Source: Actinomycetota bacterium (GTDB lineage: Bacteria; Actinomycetota; Acidimicrobiia; Acidimicrobiales; Iamiaceae). Taken from it: a stretch of DNA of 64,000 bases. Location: contig JACPNX010000037.1 of the NCBI GenBank assembly GCA_016185275.1, forward strand, positions 29,559 to 93,558, written 5' to 3'. A program made the translations under genes and the position numbers. Numbering within the stretch: the stretch's first letter is position 1; each line of letters begins with the position of its first letter. A model generated the notes under the pieces. It did no database searches, was not told the origin of the DNA, and saw nothing but the letters and a program-made list of their open reading frames with translations. This document shows positions 36,459 to 44,815 of the stretch, in pieces.

Positions 36459-37334
36459 GTGCTCACCGACGCCTTCGCCGCTGCCGCCACGTTGATCTCG
36501 CTCGCGTTCGCGCTGTGCACGTTCGAGCGCTGGCTGGCGCGCCGCCGCCGCCACGAGCTGGCGTGGTCGGTCTCCCTGGTCCTGTTCGCGGCCGGCTCCA
36601 TGGCCCTGTGGGCGGGCGCGGCCCTGGGTTGGGCGAGCTGGTCCCTGCGGGCCTTCTACCTCTTCGGCGGCGTCCTCAACGTGCCGTTCCTGGCGCTCGG
36701 CACCGTCTACCTGCTCGGGGGCACCCGTCTGGGCGACCGGGTCGGCGCCTCCGTGGCACTGCTGGGGGCGTTCGCGGCGGGCGTCGTGGTGACCGCGCCC
36801 ACCAGGCGACCGGTCGCGCCCGACGTGTTCCCCACGGGCAAGGTCTATTTCGGCGTGCTGCCGCGCGTGCTGGCTGCGGTGGGCTCGGGCCTGGCCGCCT
36901 CGGTGATCATCGGCGGTGCGCTCTGGAGCGCGGCGCGACTGCTCCGGGGTCGCACCCGTCCGGCGGCCGCCGGACGGTCCGGGCTTCCCGCCGGCCGGCT
37001 CGCGGCGGCCAACGTGCTGATCGCCGTCGGCACGCTGATCATCAGCGCCAAGCAGATCTTCGCCGGCCTGGGAGACGAGGAGACGGCCTTCTCGGCTGCG
37101 GTCGCCGTCGGCATCGCCGGCATCTTCGCCGGCTTCCTGCTGACGAGCGCCCGGCCGGTGGCCGCCGGGCAGGCGCCTCCCACGATGGCCGGCGCCCTCC
37201 CACCGCACGCCTCGGATCGCTCCGCGGGGGGTCCTCCGTCCGTCGATGCGCCGCCCGTCGAGCCGGCGACCCCCGTTCGCTCGAGTGCAGAGCCGGTCAC
37301 CCCGCCGGGGTTGGGTGCGCGTCCACGAAGCTGA
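36459..37334 (+). CDS. Multi-helix membrane protein of unknown function
   Basis: The protein has about seven hydrophobic segments in ~290 residues, with short loops, and ends in a Pro/Ala-rich soluble tail. I recognise no catalytic motif. The GTG at 36459 places the first helix (LTDAFAAAATLISLAFALCTF) right after the start. An ATG at 36390 is possible but overlaps the promoter region of rex. The gene is divergent from rex. Its 3' end overlaps the convergent metallopeptidase gene by 38 bases. Confidence 0.7.
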   Translation: MLTDAFAAAATLISLAFALCTFERWLARRRRHELAWSVSLVLFAAGSMALWAGAALGWASWSLRAFYLFGGVLNVPFLALGTVYLLGGTRLGDRVGASVALLGAFAAGVVVTAPTRRPVAPDVFPTGKVYFGVLPRVLAAVGSGLAASVIIGGALWSAARLLRGRTRPAAAGRSGLPAGRLAAANVLIAVGTLIISAKQIFAGLGDEETAFSAAVAVGIAGIFAGFLLTSARPVAAGQAPPTMAGALPPHASDRSAGGPPSVDAPPVEPATPVRSSAEPVTPPGLGARPRS

Positions 37335-37743
37335 GCGCGCGCGCCGCCGTCGCTTCGTCGACGTCGAACGCTTCCGCCACTTCCCACAGCGCAACCGCGT
37401 CGTCGACGGAGAACCGCTCCTCGAGCCAACGCCGGAGGCCGGCCGCCGGCACGAGGCGGCGGGCGACCTCGCGGTCGACGGCCGCCTCGTCACGAGCCAC
37501 GACGGCGTCCCACCCCGCGGGCGTTCCGGGCTCGTCGCAACCGCCGCCCCGCTCGTCGTGGATCAGCTCGTGGGCCAGCGCCACCCGGCGGGAGCGCCCA
37601 TCGAGCGCGGGGTCGAGCGTGATCACGGCCCGCTCGCCGATGCGCACGAGCATCCCTCCTCCCAGGAGCGCGGCCACCGGGTCGAGCCGGAGCTCGACGT
37701 GCGGGCGAGCCCGCAGCGCGACCCACGGGTCCCAGGCCGGCAA
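37297..37743 (-). CDS. ImmA/IrrE-like zinc metallopeptidase (small)
   Basis: The 148-residue protein has HELIHDER (H58, E59, H62), the HExxH zinc site seen in ImmA/IrrE-type peptidases, with a basic and an acidic helical region after it. The start is probably a TTG at 37741-37743, 3 bases after the stop of the XRE gene, so the two are coupled. An XRE regulator followed by an ImmA-like peptidase is a known phage or ICE-type module in which the peptidase cleaves a repressor. No such element surrounds this pair. Confidence 0.75.
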   Translation of the reverse strand: MPAWDPWVALRARPHVELRLDPVAALLGGGMLVRIGERAVITLDPALDGRSRRVALAHELIHDERGGGCDEPGTPAGWDAVVARDEAAVDREVARRLVPAAGLRRWLEERFSVDDAVALWEVAEAFDVDEATAARALSFVDAHPTPAG

Positions 37744-37746
37744 CGG

Positions 37747-38103
37747 TCAGCGGCTGCCGTCCTCCAGGCCCTGCACGTAGGCCTCGAGGCGCTCCAGCTG
37801 GTCGGGCGAGAGGTCGCGGATGCGACGATCCAGCGCGGCGACGCGCACGTCCTTGGCCCGCTGGGGAGCGAGCGGAGCGTCCTCCGTGGCCACCAGCGCG
37901 GCCGACAGGTCGGTCGGGTCGACGCCGAGCGCGCCGGCCAACGAGTTGATCAGGCGCGGGCGAGGCTGCGTCTCGCCCGTGAGCCACTTGGAGACCGTCT
38001 GCTGGCTCACGCCGACGGACTTGGCGAGCTGGGTCTGGCTGAGGCCGGCCACCCGCAGCGCCGTGCGCAGCAGGTCGCCCAATGGCGTCGGGGTCGGAGG
38101 CAT
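37747..38103 (-). CDS. XRE-family HTH regulator
   Basis: The 118-residue protein has an N-terminal helix-turn-helix (LRVAGLSQTQLAKSVGVSQQTVSKWLTG, about residues 15-45) and a C-terminal helical tail (RRIRDLSPDQLERLEAYVQGLE). It is encoded directly before the ImmA-like peptidase and divergent from another XRE gene. The ATG at 38101-38103 lacks a strong ribosome-binding site. A perfect palindrome 16 bases upstream is a likely operator. Confidence 0.82.
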   Translation of the reverse strand: MPPTPTPLGDLLRTALRVAGLSQTQLAKSVGVSQQTVSKWLTGETQPRPRLINSLAGALGVDPTDLSAALVATEDAPLAPQRAKDVRVAALDRRIRDLSPDQLERLEAYVQGLEDGSR

Positions 38104-38118
38104 CAGCGCCAGTGTTCC

Positions 38119-38133
38119 ACGCCTGGCAGGCGT
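38119..38133. promoter_or_regulatory. Palindromic operator candidate between divergent XRE genes
   Basis: ACGCCTG-G-CAGGCGT is a perfect 7-base dyad in the 93-base gap between two divergently read XRE-family genes. Position and symmetry fit an autoregulatory site for one of them. Confidence 0.5.
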
Positions 38134-38196
38134 AGCCACAGACCGGCGACTCGATCGACGTGTACGGCGGTGACCACTTCGGGTAGACCGGGCGAC

Positions 38197-38523
38197 ATGA
38201 CCGACCACAGCCCGCCCTCCGCCCCGACCCTGCGGCGCGTGGCCGCTGCGTGGGGCGAGCGCGTGGCCGACGCCCGCAGGGCGCGGCGATTGAGCCAGGC
38301 CGACCTGGCCGAGCGGGCCGGCGTGAGCCAGCAGACGATCTCCAAGCTCGAGCGCGGCCGGCTGTGCCCGCACGACCGCCTCAAGCTCCGCTTGGCGCAG
38401 GCGCTCGGCATCGCCCCGCACGAGCTGTGGGCTTGGCTGCCCGCCGAGCCGCGTGCCGACTCGGGCGGCTCCACATCGCGTCTGGTCGAGGATCACCCGG
38501 CCGAGGCTACGCAGGGGGTGTGA
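38197..38523 (+). CDS. XRE-family HTH protein (divergent)
   Basis: The 108-residue protein holds a compact helix-turn-helix (ARRLSQADLAERAGVSQQTISKLERG, about residues 28-55) followed by HDRLKLRLAQALGIAPHELW. The short tail has no ligand-binding domain. The ATG is at 38197. It shares the VSQQT recognition-helix stretch with the neighbouring divergent regulator, so the two may bind related sites. It is convergent with the acyl-CoA synthetase, 19 bases apart. Confidence 0.8.
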   Translation: MTDHSPPSAPTLRRVAAAWGERVADARRARRLSQADLAERAGVSQQTISKLERGRLCPHDRLKLRLAQALGIAPHELWAWLPAEPRADSGGSTSRLVEDHPAEATQGV

Positions 38524-38542
38524 CGGGCCCGCGGGCGATCCG

Positions 38543-40057
38543 TCACCGCAGGGCGCGGCGAAGCACCTTGCCGGCGAGCCCGTGGGGGATCTCGTCGACG
38601 AACATCACCTTCTCGGGGCACTTGTAGCGGGCCAGGTGCTGGGCCGCGAAGGCGATCACGTCGTCCTCCTCGATGGAGGCGCCGGGTGCGGCCACGACGT
38701 ACGCCTTGACGGCTTCACCCGAATAGGGGTGCGACACGCCGACCACTGCCGCCTGCTCGATGCCCGGGTGGTCGACCAGGACCTCCTCGACCTCAGCCGG
38801 GTACACGTTGAAGCCGGACACGATGATGAGGTCCTTGGCCCGGTCCACGAGGAAGACGTAGCCGTCGTCGTCCACCACGGCGATGTCGCCGGTCCGCAGC
38901 CATCCGTCGGGGGTGAGGGCCGCGGCCGTCGCCCGCCGGTCGTTCCAGTAGCCGCCGAACACGTTCGGCCCGCGCACCCAGATCTCGCCCTCGTCGCCGA
39001 TCAACACGTCTTCGCCGTCGGCGTCGACGAGGCGAACCTCCACCCCTGGCAACGGCACGCCGATCGAACCGACCTTGTGGGGACTGATCCCGGCGCTGCT
39101 GGTCACGACCGGCGAGGCCTCGGTCAGCCCGTAGCCCTCCGCGAGGTCGAGCCCGAAGCGCTCGTGCACGCGTGCGGCCACCTCGGGCGCCAACCGGGCT
39201 GCGCCCGAGGCAGCCATGCGCACCGTGGCGAAGGTGCCCGGGGGCAGGTCCGGCATGCTGGCCCAGGCCGCCCACATGGTGGGCGCTCCGGCGATGATCG
39301 TCACGCCTTGGCGGCCGATCGCCTCCGCGGCCGACTGCGGGTCGAAGCGCTCGATGAGCAGGATGGTCCCTCCTCGTGCCAACGCCACCCCCAGCACGGC
39401 GTTCAGGCCGTAGATGTGGAACATGGGCAGCACGCCGAGCGACACGTCGTCCGGCCGGTGCTCGAACCCCGTGCTGGCCAGCACCTGCTCGATGTTCGAC
39501 CGCAGGTTGCCGTGGCTGAGCATCGCCGCCTTCGGCGAGCCCGCCGTGCCGCTCGTGAAGATCAGCACGGCGAGATCTCCGTCCTCGCGCTCCACGACCG
39601 GGGCGGGTTCACCCGCGAGCACGGCGTCGAGAGGGGTGGAGCCCACGATGTCGTCGGCCCCGCTGACCACGACGGCCTCGAGGGTCGGCACTCGTGACCG
39701 CTCGACGGCGGCGAAGGCCTGGCGCCCCGCCGGACCGAGGATGACCGCTCGCGTCCCGACCGCGGCGAGCTCGCGCTCGAGCTCGCGAGCCGGGCTGAGC
39801 GGGTTCAGCGGGACGGCCACCGCCCCGGCACCGAGGATCCCGAGGTAGGACAGGACGAAGTACCAGTTGTTCGCACAGATGATGCCGACGCGGTCGCCCG
39901 GCTCGATGCCGAGGCCGACGAGCCCACCACGCATGCGGGCGATCTGCGAGCGCAGCTCGCCGTAGGTCGTCCGCCGGTTGCGGCTGATCAGCGCAACTGC
40001 GTCGTCGGGATGCGCCTCGAGGATCCGCGCCAGGTTCACGGGCGGAGACGTTGCCAC
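38543..40057 (-). CDS. AMP-dependent acyl-CoA synthetase / ligase
   Basis: The enzyme activates a carboxylic acid with ATP and CoA. Adenylate-forming motifs are present: LIFTSGTAGSPKAAMLSH, EGYGLTEASPV, GWLRTGDIAVVDDDGYVFLVDR and a C-terminal catalytic Lys in HGLAGKVLRR. Length is 504 residues. The substrate (medium- or long-chain fatty acid, or an aromatic acid) cannot be told. Start is a GTG at 40055-40057. Operon partners are unclear because a 109-base GC-rich gap follows upstream. Confidence 0.9.
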   Translation of the reverse strand: MATSPPVNLARILEAHPDDAVALISRNRRTTYGELRSQIARMRGGLVGLGIEPGDRVGIICANNWYFVLSYLGILGAGAVAVPLNPLSPARELERELAAVGTRAVILGPAGRQAFAAVERSRVPTLEAVVVSGADDIVGSTPLDAVLAGEPAPVVEREDGDLAVLIFTSGTAGSPKAAMLSHGNLRSNIEQVLASTGFEHRPDDVSLGVLPMFHIYGLNAVLGVALARGGTILLIERFDPQSAAEAIGRQGVTIIAGAPTMWAAWASMPDLPPGTFATVRMAASGAARLAPEVAARVHERFGLDLAEGYGLTEASPVVTSSAGISPHKVGSIGVPLPGVEVRLVDADGEDVLIGDEGEIWVRGPNVFGGYWNDRRATAAALTPDGWLRTGDIAVVDDDGYVFLVDRAKDLIIVSGFNVYPAEVEEVLVDHPGIEQAAVVGVSHPYSGEAVKAYVVAAPGASIEEDDVIAFAAQHLARYKCPEKVMFVDEIPHGLAGKVLRRALR

Positions 40058-40166
40058 ACCGAGACGGGCAGGGCCACGTCCCGTAGGCGCCGACGCGCCG
40101 CCGGTCCCGGCGGCCGCGGCGCCGCTCGGGCCCGGGGGTCGGCTCGCCGGGCCCCCGACGGGTCGC

Positions 40167-40256
40167 TCAGCGCGACAAGAAGAACAGCTGGAGCACGCCG
40201 GCTCCGAGGATGAGCGCCAAGAGAACGGCGAGCACGATCGTGGTCCCGGGCCTCAT
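40167..40256 (-). CDS. 29-residue membrane microprotein
   Basis: The reading frame encodes a single hydrophobic helix (MRPGTTIVLAVLLALILGAG, then VLQLFFLSR). Its ATG overlaps the stop of the SAM hydrolase gene (ATGA at 40253-40256), exactly the coupling seen for real genes in this window. An Arg at position 2 and another at the end suggest one membrane pass. No homolog family is known to me. Confidence 0.6.
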   Translation of the reverse strand: MRPGTTIVLAVLLALILGAGVLQLFFLSR

Positions 40257-41140
40257 CAGCCGGCCCCGGACGGGCTCGTGCGGGCGCGCAGCGTGATCGG
40301 TACGGGCGGGGCCACGTCGACCAGGGGGTCGTCGGCGAGGGCCCGCAGCGTGACCTGCGAGCCCGGACCGAGCCCGAGCTCCTCGGCCGCCGAGCGACGG
40401 TCGAGGGCGATCGAGAGCAGGCCGTAGGAGTCGACGACCAGCCCGACCTCGCCGGCGCTGAGCTCGCCATAGGCGACGGCGAGCGTGCCGGTACGGGACT
40501 GCTCACCCCATTCGACGCCGATCCTCGGGCCGAACTCGGCCACCTCGGCGGGATCGACGTTCAGCTGCACGTTGCCGAAGCGATCGACCCAGAGCGCCTC
40601 GGCGACGACGGCGCCCCCCTCGACCCGCGTGAGGGGCATCACGCCCGGCCGCAGGAGGGCGGGGTCGATGTCCTCGCCCAGATCGCCGAGCGGGATCCCG
40701 TTGCACAGGTGGGCGGCGGCCGGGGCGAACAGGTCACGGCCGTCGAAGGTGGCGCCGGCGGCCGGCAGCCGGAGATCGGGGTTCGTGAGGAGCACGGCAC
40801 GCGTCGCCCCGCCGACGAGTGCCACGGCGGGAGCGAGCAACCCGTTGTCCGGGCCGACGAGGACGGACTCCCCGCCGCCCACCTCGACCGCCAACGCCCG
40901 GCGCGCCGTGCCCACGCCGGGATCCACGACGGCGAGCACGACCCCGGCGGTGAGGTACTGGCAGGCCCGGGCGAGGCACAGCCCCCCGGCGCGGACGTCG
41001 TGCGGCGGGATCTCGTGCGTGATGTCGATGACGGCGGCGTGCGGCGCGAGCGAGCGGAGCACCGACTTGACGACACCGACGAACTCGTCCGCCGTCCCGT
41101 AGTCGGAGAGGAACGAGACGGTGTCGTACCGAGCGGCCAT
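40256..41140 (-). CDS. SAM hydroxide adenosyltransferase (DUF62 family)
   Basis: Members of this family cleave S-adenosylmethionine to adenosine and methionine using water or hydroxide. The signature motifs are FLSDYGTADEFVGVVK, VVDPGVGTARRALAVE, GPDNGLL and WVDRFGNVQLNV. Length is 294 residues. The ATG at 41138-41140 is followed at once by the conserved ARYDTVSFL strand. It is coupled to a 29-residue membrane microprotein gene. Confidence 0.9.
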   Translation of the reverse strand: MAARYDTVSFLSDYGTADEFVGVVKSVLRSLAPHAAVIDITHEIPPHDVRAGGLCLARACQYLTAGVVLAVVDPGVGTARRALAVEVGGGESVLVGPDNGLLAPAVALVGGATRAVLLTNPDLRLPAAGATFDGRDLFAPAAAHLCNGIPLGDLGEDIDPALLRPGVMPLTRVEGGAVVAEALWVDRFGNVQLNVDPAEVAEFGPRIGVEWGEQSRTGTLAVAYGELSAGEVGLVVDSYGLLSIALDRRSAAEELGLGPGSQVTLRALADDPLVDVAPPVPITLRARTSPSGAG

Positions 41141-41237
41141 GGCCCGCTCGACGCTACCGGCAGGGCCCCTCTGCCCACGAGCCGCCGGCGCCGCGAGCGC
41201 GGCACCAGACGGGACTCCGCCGGTCGAGGCGGACGGG

Positions 41238-41429
41238 TCAGCCGGCCTCGGTGTAGCGGGCGGCGATGTAGCGGTCGACGTCGGTCTCGCGCAGTCGGTA
41301 GGACTTGCCGACCCGGACCGCGCCGAGCTCACCGGCCTTGATGAGCCGGTAGACGGTCATGTTCGACACCCGCAGCTGGCCGGCCACCTCAGCGACCGTG
41401 AGGAAGCGCGACCGATCGGGCTGGGGCAC
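41238..41429 (-). CDS. Small excisionase/BldC-like HTH DNA-binding protein
   Basis: The 63-residue protein is a winged helix-turn-helix of the MerR/excisionase type (FLTVAEVAGQLRVSNMTVYR, then IKAGELGAVRVGKSYRL). It has almost nothing beyond the DNA-binding domain. The GTG at 41427-41429 has AGGAGGG upstream. A similar small gene beside proC is known in mycobacteria (next to Rv0500), and the placement here matches. It probably has a regulatory role in chromosomal genes, not in phage excision. Confidence 0.85.
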   Translation of the reverse strand: MPQPDRSRFLTVAEVAGQLRVSNMTVYRLIKAGELGAVRVGKSYRLRETDVDRYIAARYTEAG

Positions 41430-41567
41430 GCGGCACCCTCCTTCTCCGACTCCGGGGTCACCGTACCGCCCTGTTGCTGCTGGGGGAAGTGGTGGAGATG
41501 TGCCCGCTCGCCCCCCCGATCGACGCCACCGCACGCGATCCAGCGCAGGGCGTCGGTGGGGTCGCCG

Positions 41568-42365
41568 TCAACCACCGAGCTGGCGCGACCGCTCGGTCGC
41601 CGCCATCACCGCATCGAGGAACGCGGACCGGACGCCGGCACGTTCGAGCTCGCGCAGGCCGGCGGCCGTGGTGCCGCCCGGCGACGTCACGCCGCCTCGG
41701 AGCACCTCGGGGGCATCCCCGGATTCGGTCAGCATGCGGGCCGCGCCGAGGATCGTCTGCGTGGCCAGCGCGGCGCTCGTCGGCCTCGACAGGCCGGCCA
41801 GAACGCCCGCCTCGATGAGCGCCTCCGCGACGAGGAACACGTAGGCCGGGCCCGACCCCGACAGCCCGGTCACCGCGTCGAGCAACCTCTCGGGCACCCG
41901 CACCACCGTGCCGACCGCGCCGAGGATCGACTCGGCCCACGCAAGGTCGTCCTCGCCCGCGGACGCCCCCGCCGCGATGGCGGCCGCTCCCGCGCCGACC
42001 AGCGCCGCCGTGTTCGGCATCGCGCGGACCACCGCGGGCCCCGAACCGAGGGCCGCCTCGAGCCGAGCGGTGGGCACCCCCGCCGCGATGGACAGGACCC
42101 GGCCCGGGGCCGCGAGGCGCAGGGCGGTGCACGCATCCGGCACGTCCGCCGGCTTCACGGCCACGACGGCTCCTCCGACCGGACCGGCCCCCTCGATCCC
42201 GGACGTGACCAGCACACCGGGGAACCGGCTAGCCAATGCCTCCCGCCGCTCGGCGGCGACCTCGACGACGGCGAGGCCGTCGGGCGATGCCCACCCGCTC
42301 GAGAGCAGTCCGCCGACGAGAGCCTCTCCCATGCGACCGCCGCCGACGAGCACCAGCCGTGTCAT
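41568..42365 (-). CDS. proC: Pyrroline-5-carboxylate reductase
   Basis: ProC makes proline from pyrroline-5-carboxylate with NAD(P)H. The N-terminal Rossmann motif RLVLVGGGRMGEAL, the VVRAMPNTAALVGAGA segment and the family signature GSGPAYVFLVAEALIEAGV are present, with TSPGGTTAAGL near the C-terminus. Length is 265 residues. The ATG is at 42363-42365. A 178-base gap upstream holds a terminator-like hairpin and an AT-richer stretch (about 42437-42470) that could contain its promoter. Confidence 0.94.
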   Translation of the reverse strand: MTRLVLVGGGRMGEALVGGLLSSGWASPDGLAVVEVAAERREALASRFPGVLVTSGIEGAGPVGGAVVAVKPADVPDACTALRLAAPGRVLSIAAGVPTARLEAALGSGPAVVRAMPNTAALVGAGAAAIAAGASAGEDDLAWAESILGAVGTVVRVPERLLDAVTGLSGSGPAYVFLVAEALIEAGVLAGLSRPTSAALATQTILGAARMLTESGDAPEVLRGGVTSPGGTTAAGLRELERAGVRSAFLDAVMAATERSRQLGG

Positions 42366-42487
42366 GGGCGGCGAGGCTACCGGTGCGATCGGGGGCGGCC
42401 GGTCCGGGACTCGGGCGGAGCCGGCGGCTCCTGTCATGTTGTTTCGATGTGTTCTGTGTTTGCCCGTTCCCAGCAGCGGGGAGGCTG

Positions 42488-42508
42488 GACCGGCCAGCCG
42501 GGCCGGTC
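42488..42508 (-). terminator. Candidate terminator after the mshA-YbjN pair
   Basis: GACCGGCC and GGCCGGTC are perfect 8-base arms around a 5-base loop, 36 bases after the stop of the YbjN-like gene. No T-run follows, which is common in GC-rich genomes. Confidence 0.5.
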
Positions 42509-42543
42509 GTCGTTCGGGGAAGTGCGGCGCCGGCCCGGCTCGC

Positions 42544-43011
42544 TCAGGTGTCGCGGAACCGGGAGCCGAAGCCGATCCGGAGCGCGGGCCGGAAGCAGCG
42601 CTCCACGTAGGCGTACAGGGAGCCCAGGATGCGGTCGAGCTCGCCTTCGTCGAGCGTGTCGACGGGCAGTGCCCCCACGAGGAACACGGCGTCCTCGTCG
42701 CCGATGGCGAAGGCCGCGCCGTGGAAGGTGAGGTTGCGGCGCAGCAGGTGCTCGTAGAAGCGGGCGTGGTCTTCCTCGGGGGCCGGCATCACGTAGGTCT
42801 CGTAGTGCAGGGTCCGCTGCCTCAGGTGCAGCCACACGGTCGTGTGGTCCTTCTGCTCGCCCTTCAGACGCACGAACCAGCGCCGCTCGCCGGTGTCGTC
42901 CACGTCGACCGCCTCTACGAGCGGGTTCTGCTGCCGCTGCCGATCGAGCCAGCGCTCGATGTCGGCTTGGAGCCGGTCGAGCTCGGCGGGGCTGGCGGGG
43001 CGGTCGGCCAT
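42544..43011 (-). CDS. YbjN-domain protein
   Basis: The 155-residue protein matches the YbjN / type III secretion chaperone-like fold (WLHLRQRTLHYETYVMPAP, FYEHLLRRNLTFHGAAFAIG). Its molecular role is not established. The same protein follows mshA in mycobacteria (Rv0487), and it does here too (43 bases apart). The ATG is at 43009-43011. Confidence 0.85.
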   Translation of the reverse strand: MADRPASPAELDRLQADIERWLDRQRQQNPLVEAVDVDDTGERRWFVRLKGEQKDHTTVWLHLRQRTLHYETYVMPAPEEDHARFYEHLLRRNLTFHGAAFAIGDEDAVFLVGALPVDTLDEGELDRILGSLYAYVERCFRPALRIGFGSRFRDT

Positions 43012-43054
43012 GGTGGTCTCGTTCCGATCCGGTTCGGGCGGAGGCGGGCGCGGC

Positions 43055-44272
43055 TCAGTGGACGGGGCAGTCCACGGGTGCCCGCTCGCCCAGGTCGGCG
43101 TAGATGCGCCGAAGGCGCGCGGCGGTGGTGGACCAGGTGTAGCTGCGGCCCCGCTCGGCCGCCGCGCCGCCCATCGCCGCGGCCCGCGACCGGTCGTCGA
43201 GAAGGGCATCGACGGCTCCGGCGAAGCGGGCGGGGTCCCGATCCTCGATGAGCACACCGGTCCGGCCCGGGTCGACGAGCGTGGTGAGCCCGCCGACGGC
43301 CGAGGCCACGACCGGCGTACCACAGGCCGCCGCTTCGAGGGCCACCAGTCCGAACGACTCCGAGCGACTCGGGACGAGGCACACGTCGGCCGCCCGGTAG
43401 AACGTCGACAGCAGGTGGTGCGGCTGCGGCGGCGTGAACCGGACGCGGGCCGCGACGCCGAGCTCGGCGGCGATCGAGCGCACCCGGGCCAGCTCCCGCT
43501 CGCCGTCGGGACCGCTCGGCCCCCCGACCACGAGCAGCCGAGCAGCGGCGTGGTGGCTCAGCGCCAGTGCCTGCACCGCGATGTCGAGACCCTTGAGCGG
43601 CTGGATGCGACCGACGAACAACAGGACGGGATCGGACGGGGGAAGGGCCAGGGCGGCCCGGGCTCCAGCGGGGTCACCCGGCGAGAAGAACGCGTGCACG
43701 ACGCCCGGCGGCACGATCTCGACGCGGGCCGGATCGGCGCCGTACAGAGCGACGAGCTGTTCCGCCTCCGCGTCGCAGGAGGCGAGGATGGCGTCGCTGC
43801 ACGAGATCACCTCCGATTCGGCGTCGACTCGCCGTTGCGGTTCGGGATCGCCCGTCTCCGCCTTGACCCGGGCGAGCGTGTGGAAGGTCGACACGAGCGG
43901 CAGGTCGAGGGCGTGCTTGAGCCGGTGCCCGGCGACACCGGAGAGCCAGTAGTTCGCGTGCAGCGCGTCCACCGGCGTGGTGCGCAGGTGGGACGCCACT
44001 CCCGCCGTGAACTGGTCCAGCGTGCCCGCCAGCCCCTCCTTGGCCAGCCCCGGTGGACCGGCCGGCACGTGCACCACCCGGAACCCCGGCTCGACGACGA
44101 CCTCCTCCGGCAGGCCGTCGCGCCAGGAGCGCACGAACACCGTGCTGTCGACGCCCGCCTGGGCCAGGGCCGACACGAGCTCACGGACGTAGACGTTCAT
44201 GCCGCCGCTGTCGCCCGTCCCGGGCTGGGCGAGCGGCGAGGAGTGCAGGGACAGGACGGCGAGGCGGCGCAC
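43055..44272 (-). CDS. mshA: D-inositol-3-phosphate glycosyltransferase (mycothiol biosynthesis)
   Basis: MshA transfers GlcNAc to inositol-3-phosphate, the first step of mycothiol synthesis. The diagnostic N-terminus LHSSPLAQPGTGDSGGMNVYV is present in sequence, with its Gly-rich substrate loop. The C-terminal GT-B half has FVGRIQPLKGLD and SRSESFGLVALEAAACGTPVV. Length is 405 residues. Start is a GTG at 44270-44272. The presence of this gene supports an actinobacterial host. Confidence 0.92.
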   Translation of the reverse strand: MRRLAVLSLHSSPLAQPGTGDSGGMNVYVRELVSALAQAGVDSTVFVRSWRDGLPEEVVVEPGFRVVHVPAGPPGLAKEGLAGTLDQFTAGVASHLRTTPVDALHANYWLSGVAGHRLKHALDLPLVSTFHTLARVKAETGDPEPQRRVDAESEVISCSDAILASCDAEAEQLVALYGADPARVEIVPPGVVHAFFSPGDPAGARAALALPPSDPVLLFVGRIQPLKGLDIAVQALALSHHAAARLLVVGGPSGPDGERELARVRSIAAELGVAARVRFTPPQPHHLLSTFYRAADVCLVPSRSESFGLVALEAAACGTPVVASAVGGLTTLVDPGRTGVLIEDRDPARFAGAVDALLDDRSRAAAMGGAAAERGRSYTWSTTAARLRRIYADLGERAPVDCPVH

Positions 44273-44285
44273 GAGGCCACCAACG

Positions 44286-44735
44286 CTAGGCGCCCGCGGC
44301 GGATTCCTCGCTGGTCGAAGGGCTGGTCGAAGGATCGTCCGCGCCGGGGGACGGATCTCGCCCGCGCAGACCAGCCGCCCGCCGCCCCGCCGGACGGCTC
44401 GCCCGGAACGTCTCGTAGATCTGGATGAGCGTGCGCTTCTGCTCCTCGCTGAGCACGGCGTCGCGCCGGATCTCGGTCACGAGGTCGTTACCTGCGTCGC
44501 GCTCCTCGAGGATCCCGGCCCGCACGTAGAGGGTCTCCGCGCTGATGGACAGCGCCCGCGCGATCTGCTGGAGGATCTCGGCGGAGGGCTTGCGCAGGCC
44601 ACGCTCGATCTGGCTGAGGTACGGGTTGGAGATTCCCGCCATCTCCGAGAGCTTGCGTAGCGACAGGTGTCCGATGCGCCGCTGCTCGCGGATGAACTCG
44701 CCCAGCTCCCGCCAGCGCTGTTCGAGCTCGTTCAT
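44286..44735 (-). CDS. XRE-family regulator, Rv0474-like
   Basis: The 149-residue protein has an N-terminal HTH (LSLRKLSEMAGISNPYLSQI, about residues 22-45) followed by ERGLRKPSAEILQQIARAL. A helical tail comes next and an acidic Ser/Pro-rich end. It looks like the small XRE regulators near hbhA in mycobacteria. The ATG is at 44733-44735. The last ~35 residues (RGRDPSPGADDPSTSPSTSEE) are disordered by composition. Confidence 0.82.
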   Translation of the reverse strand: MNELEQRWRELGEFIREQRRIGHLSLRKLSEMAGISNPYLSQIERGLRKPSAEILQQIARALSISAETLYVRAGILEERDAGNDLVTEIRRDAVLSEEQKRTLIQIYETFRASRPAGRRAAGLRGRDPSPGADDPSTSPSTSEESAAGA

Positions 44736-44815
44736 CGGCCCAACGCTACGGAGAGCGCGCCGCGGCCACCAACACGGGCTAGCGCGGCGCGCACGGTCGC
44801 GAGCGGCCGGGCCGG

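Noticed and set aside
40058..40166. Gene or terminator in the gap before the acyl-CoA synthetase
   Set aside because: It is GC-rich with overlapping partial dyads, no coding signal and no clear stem.
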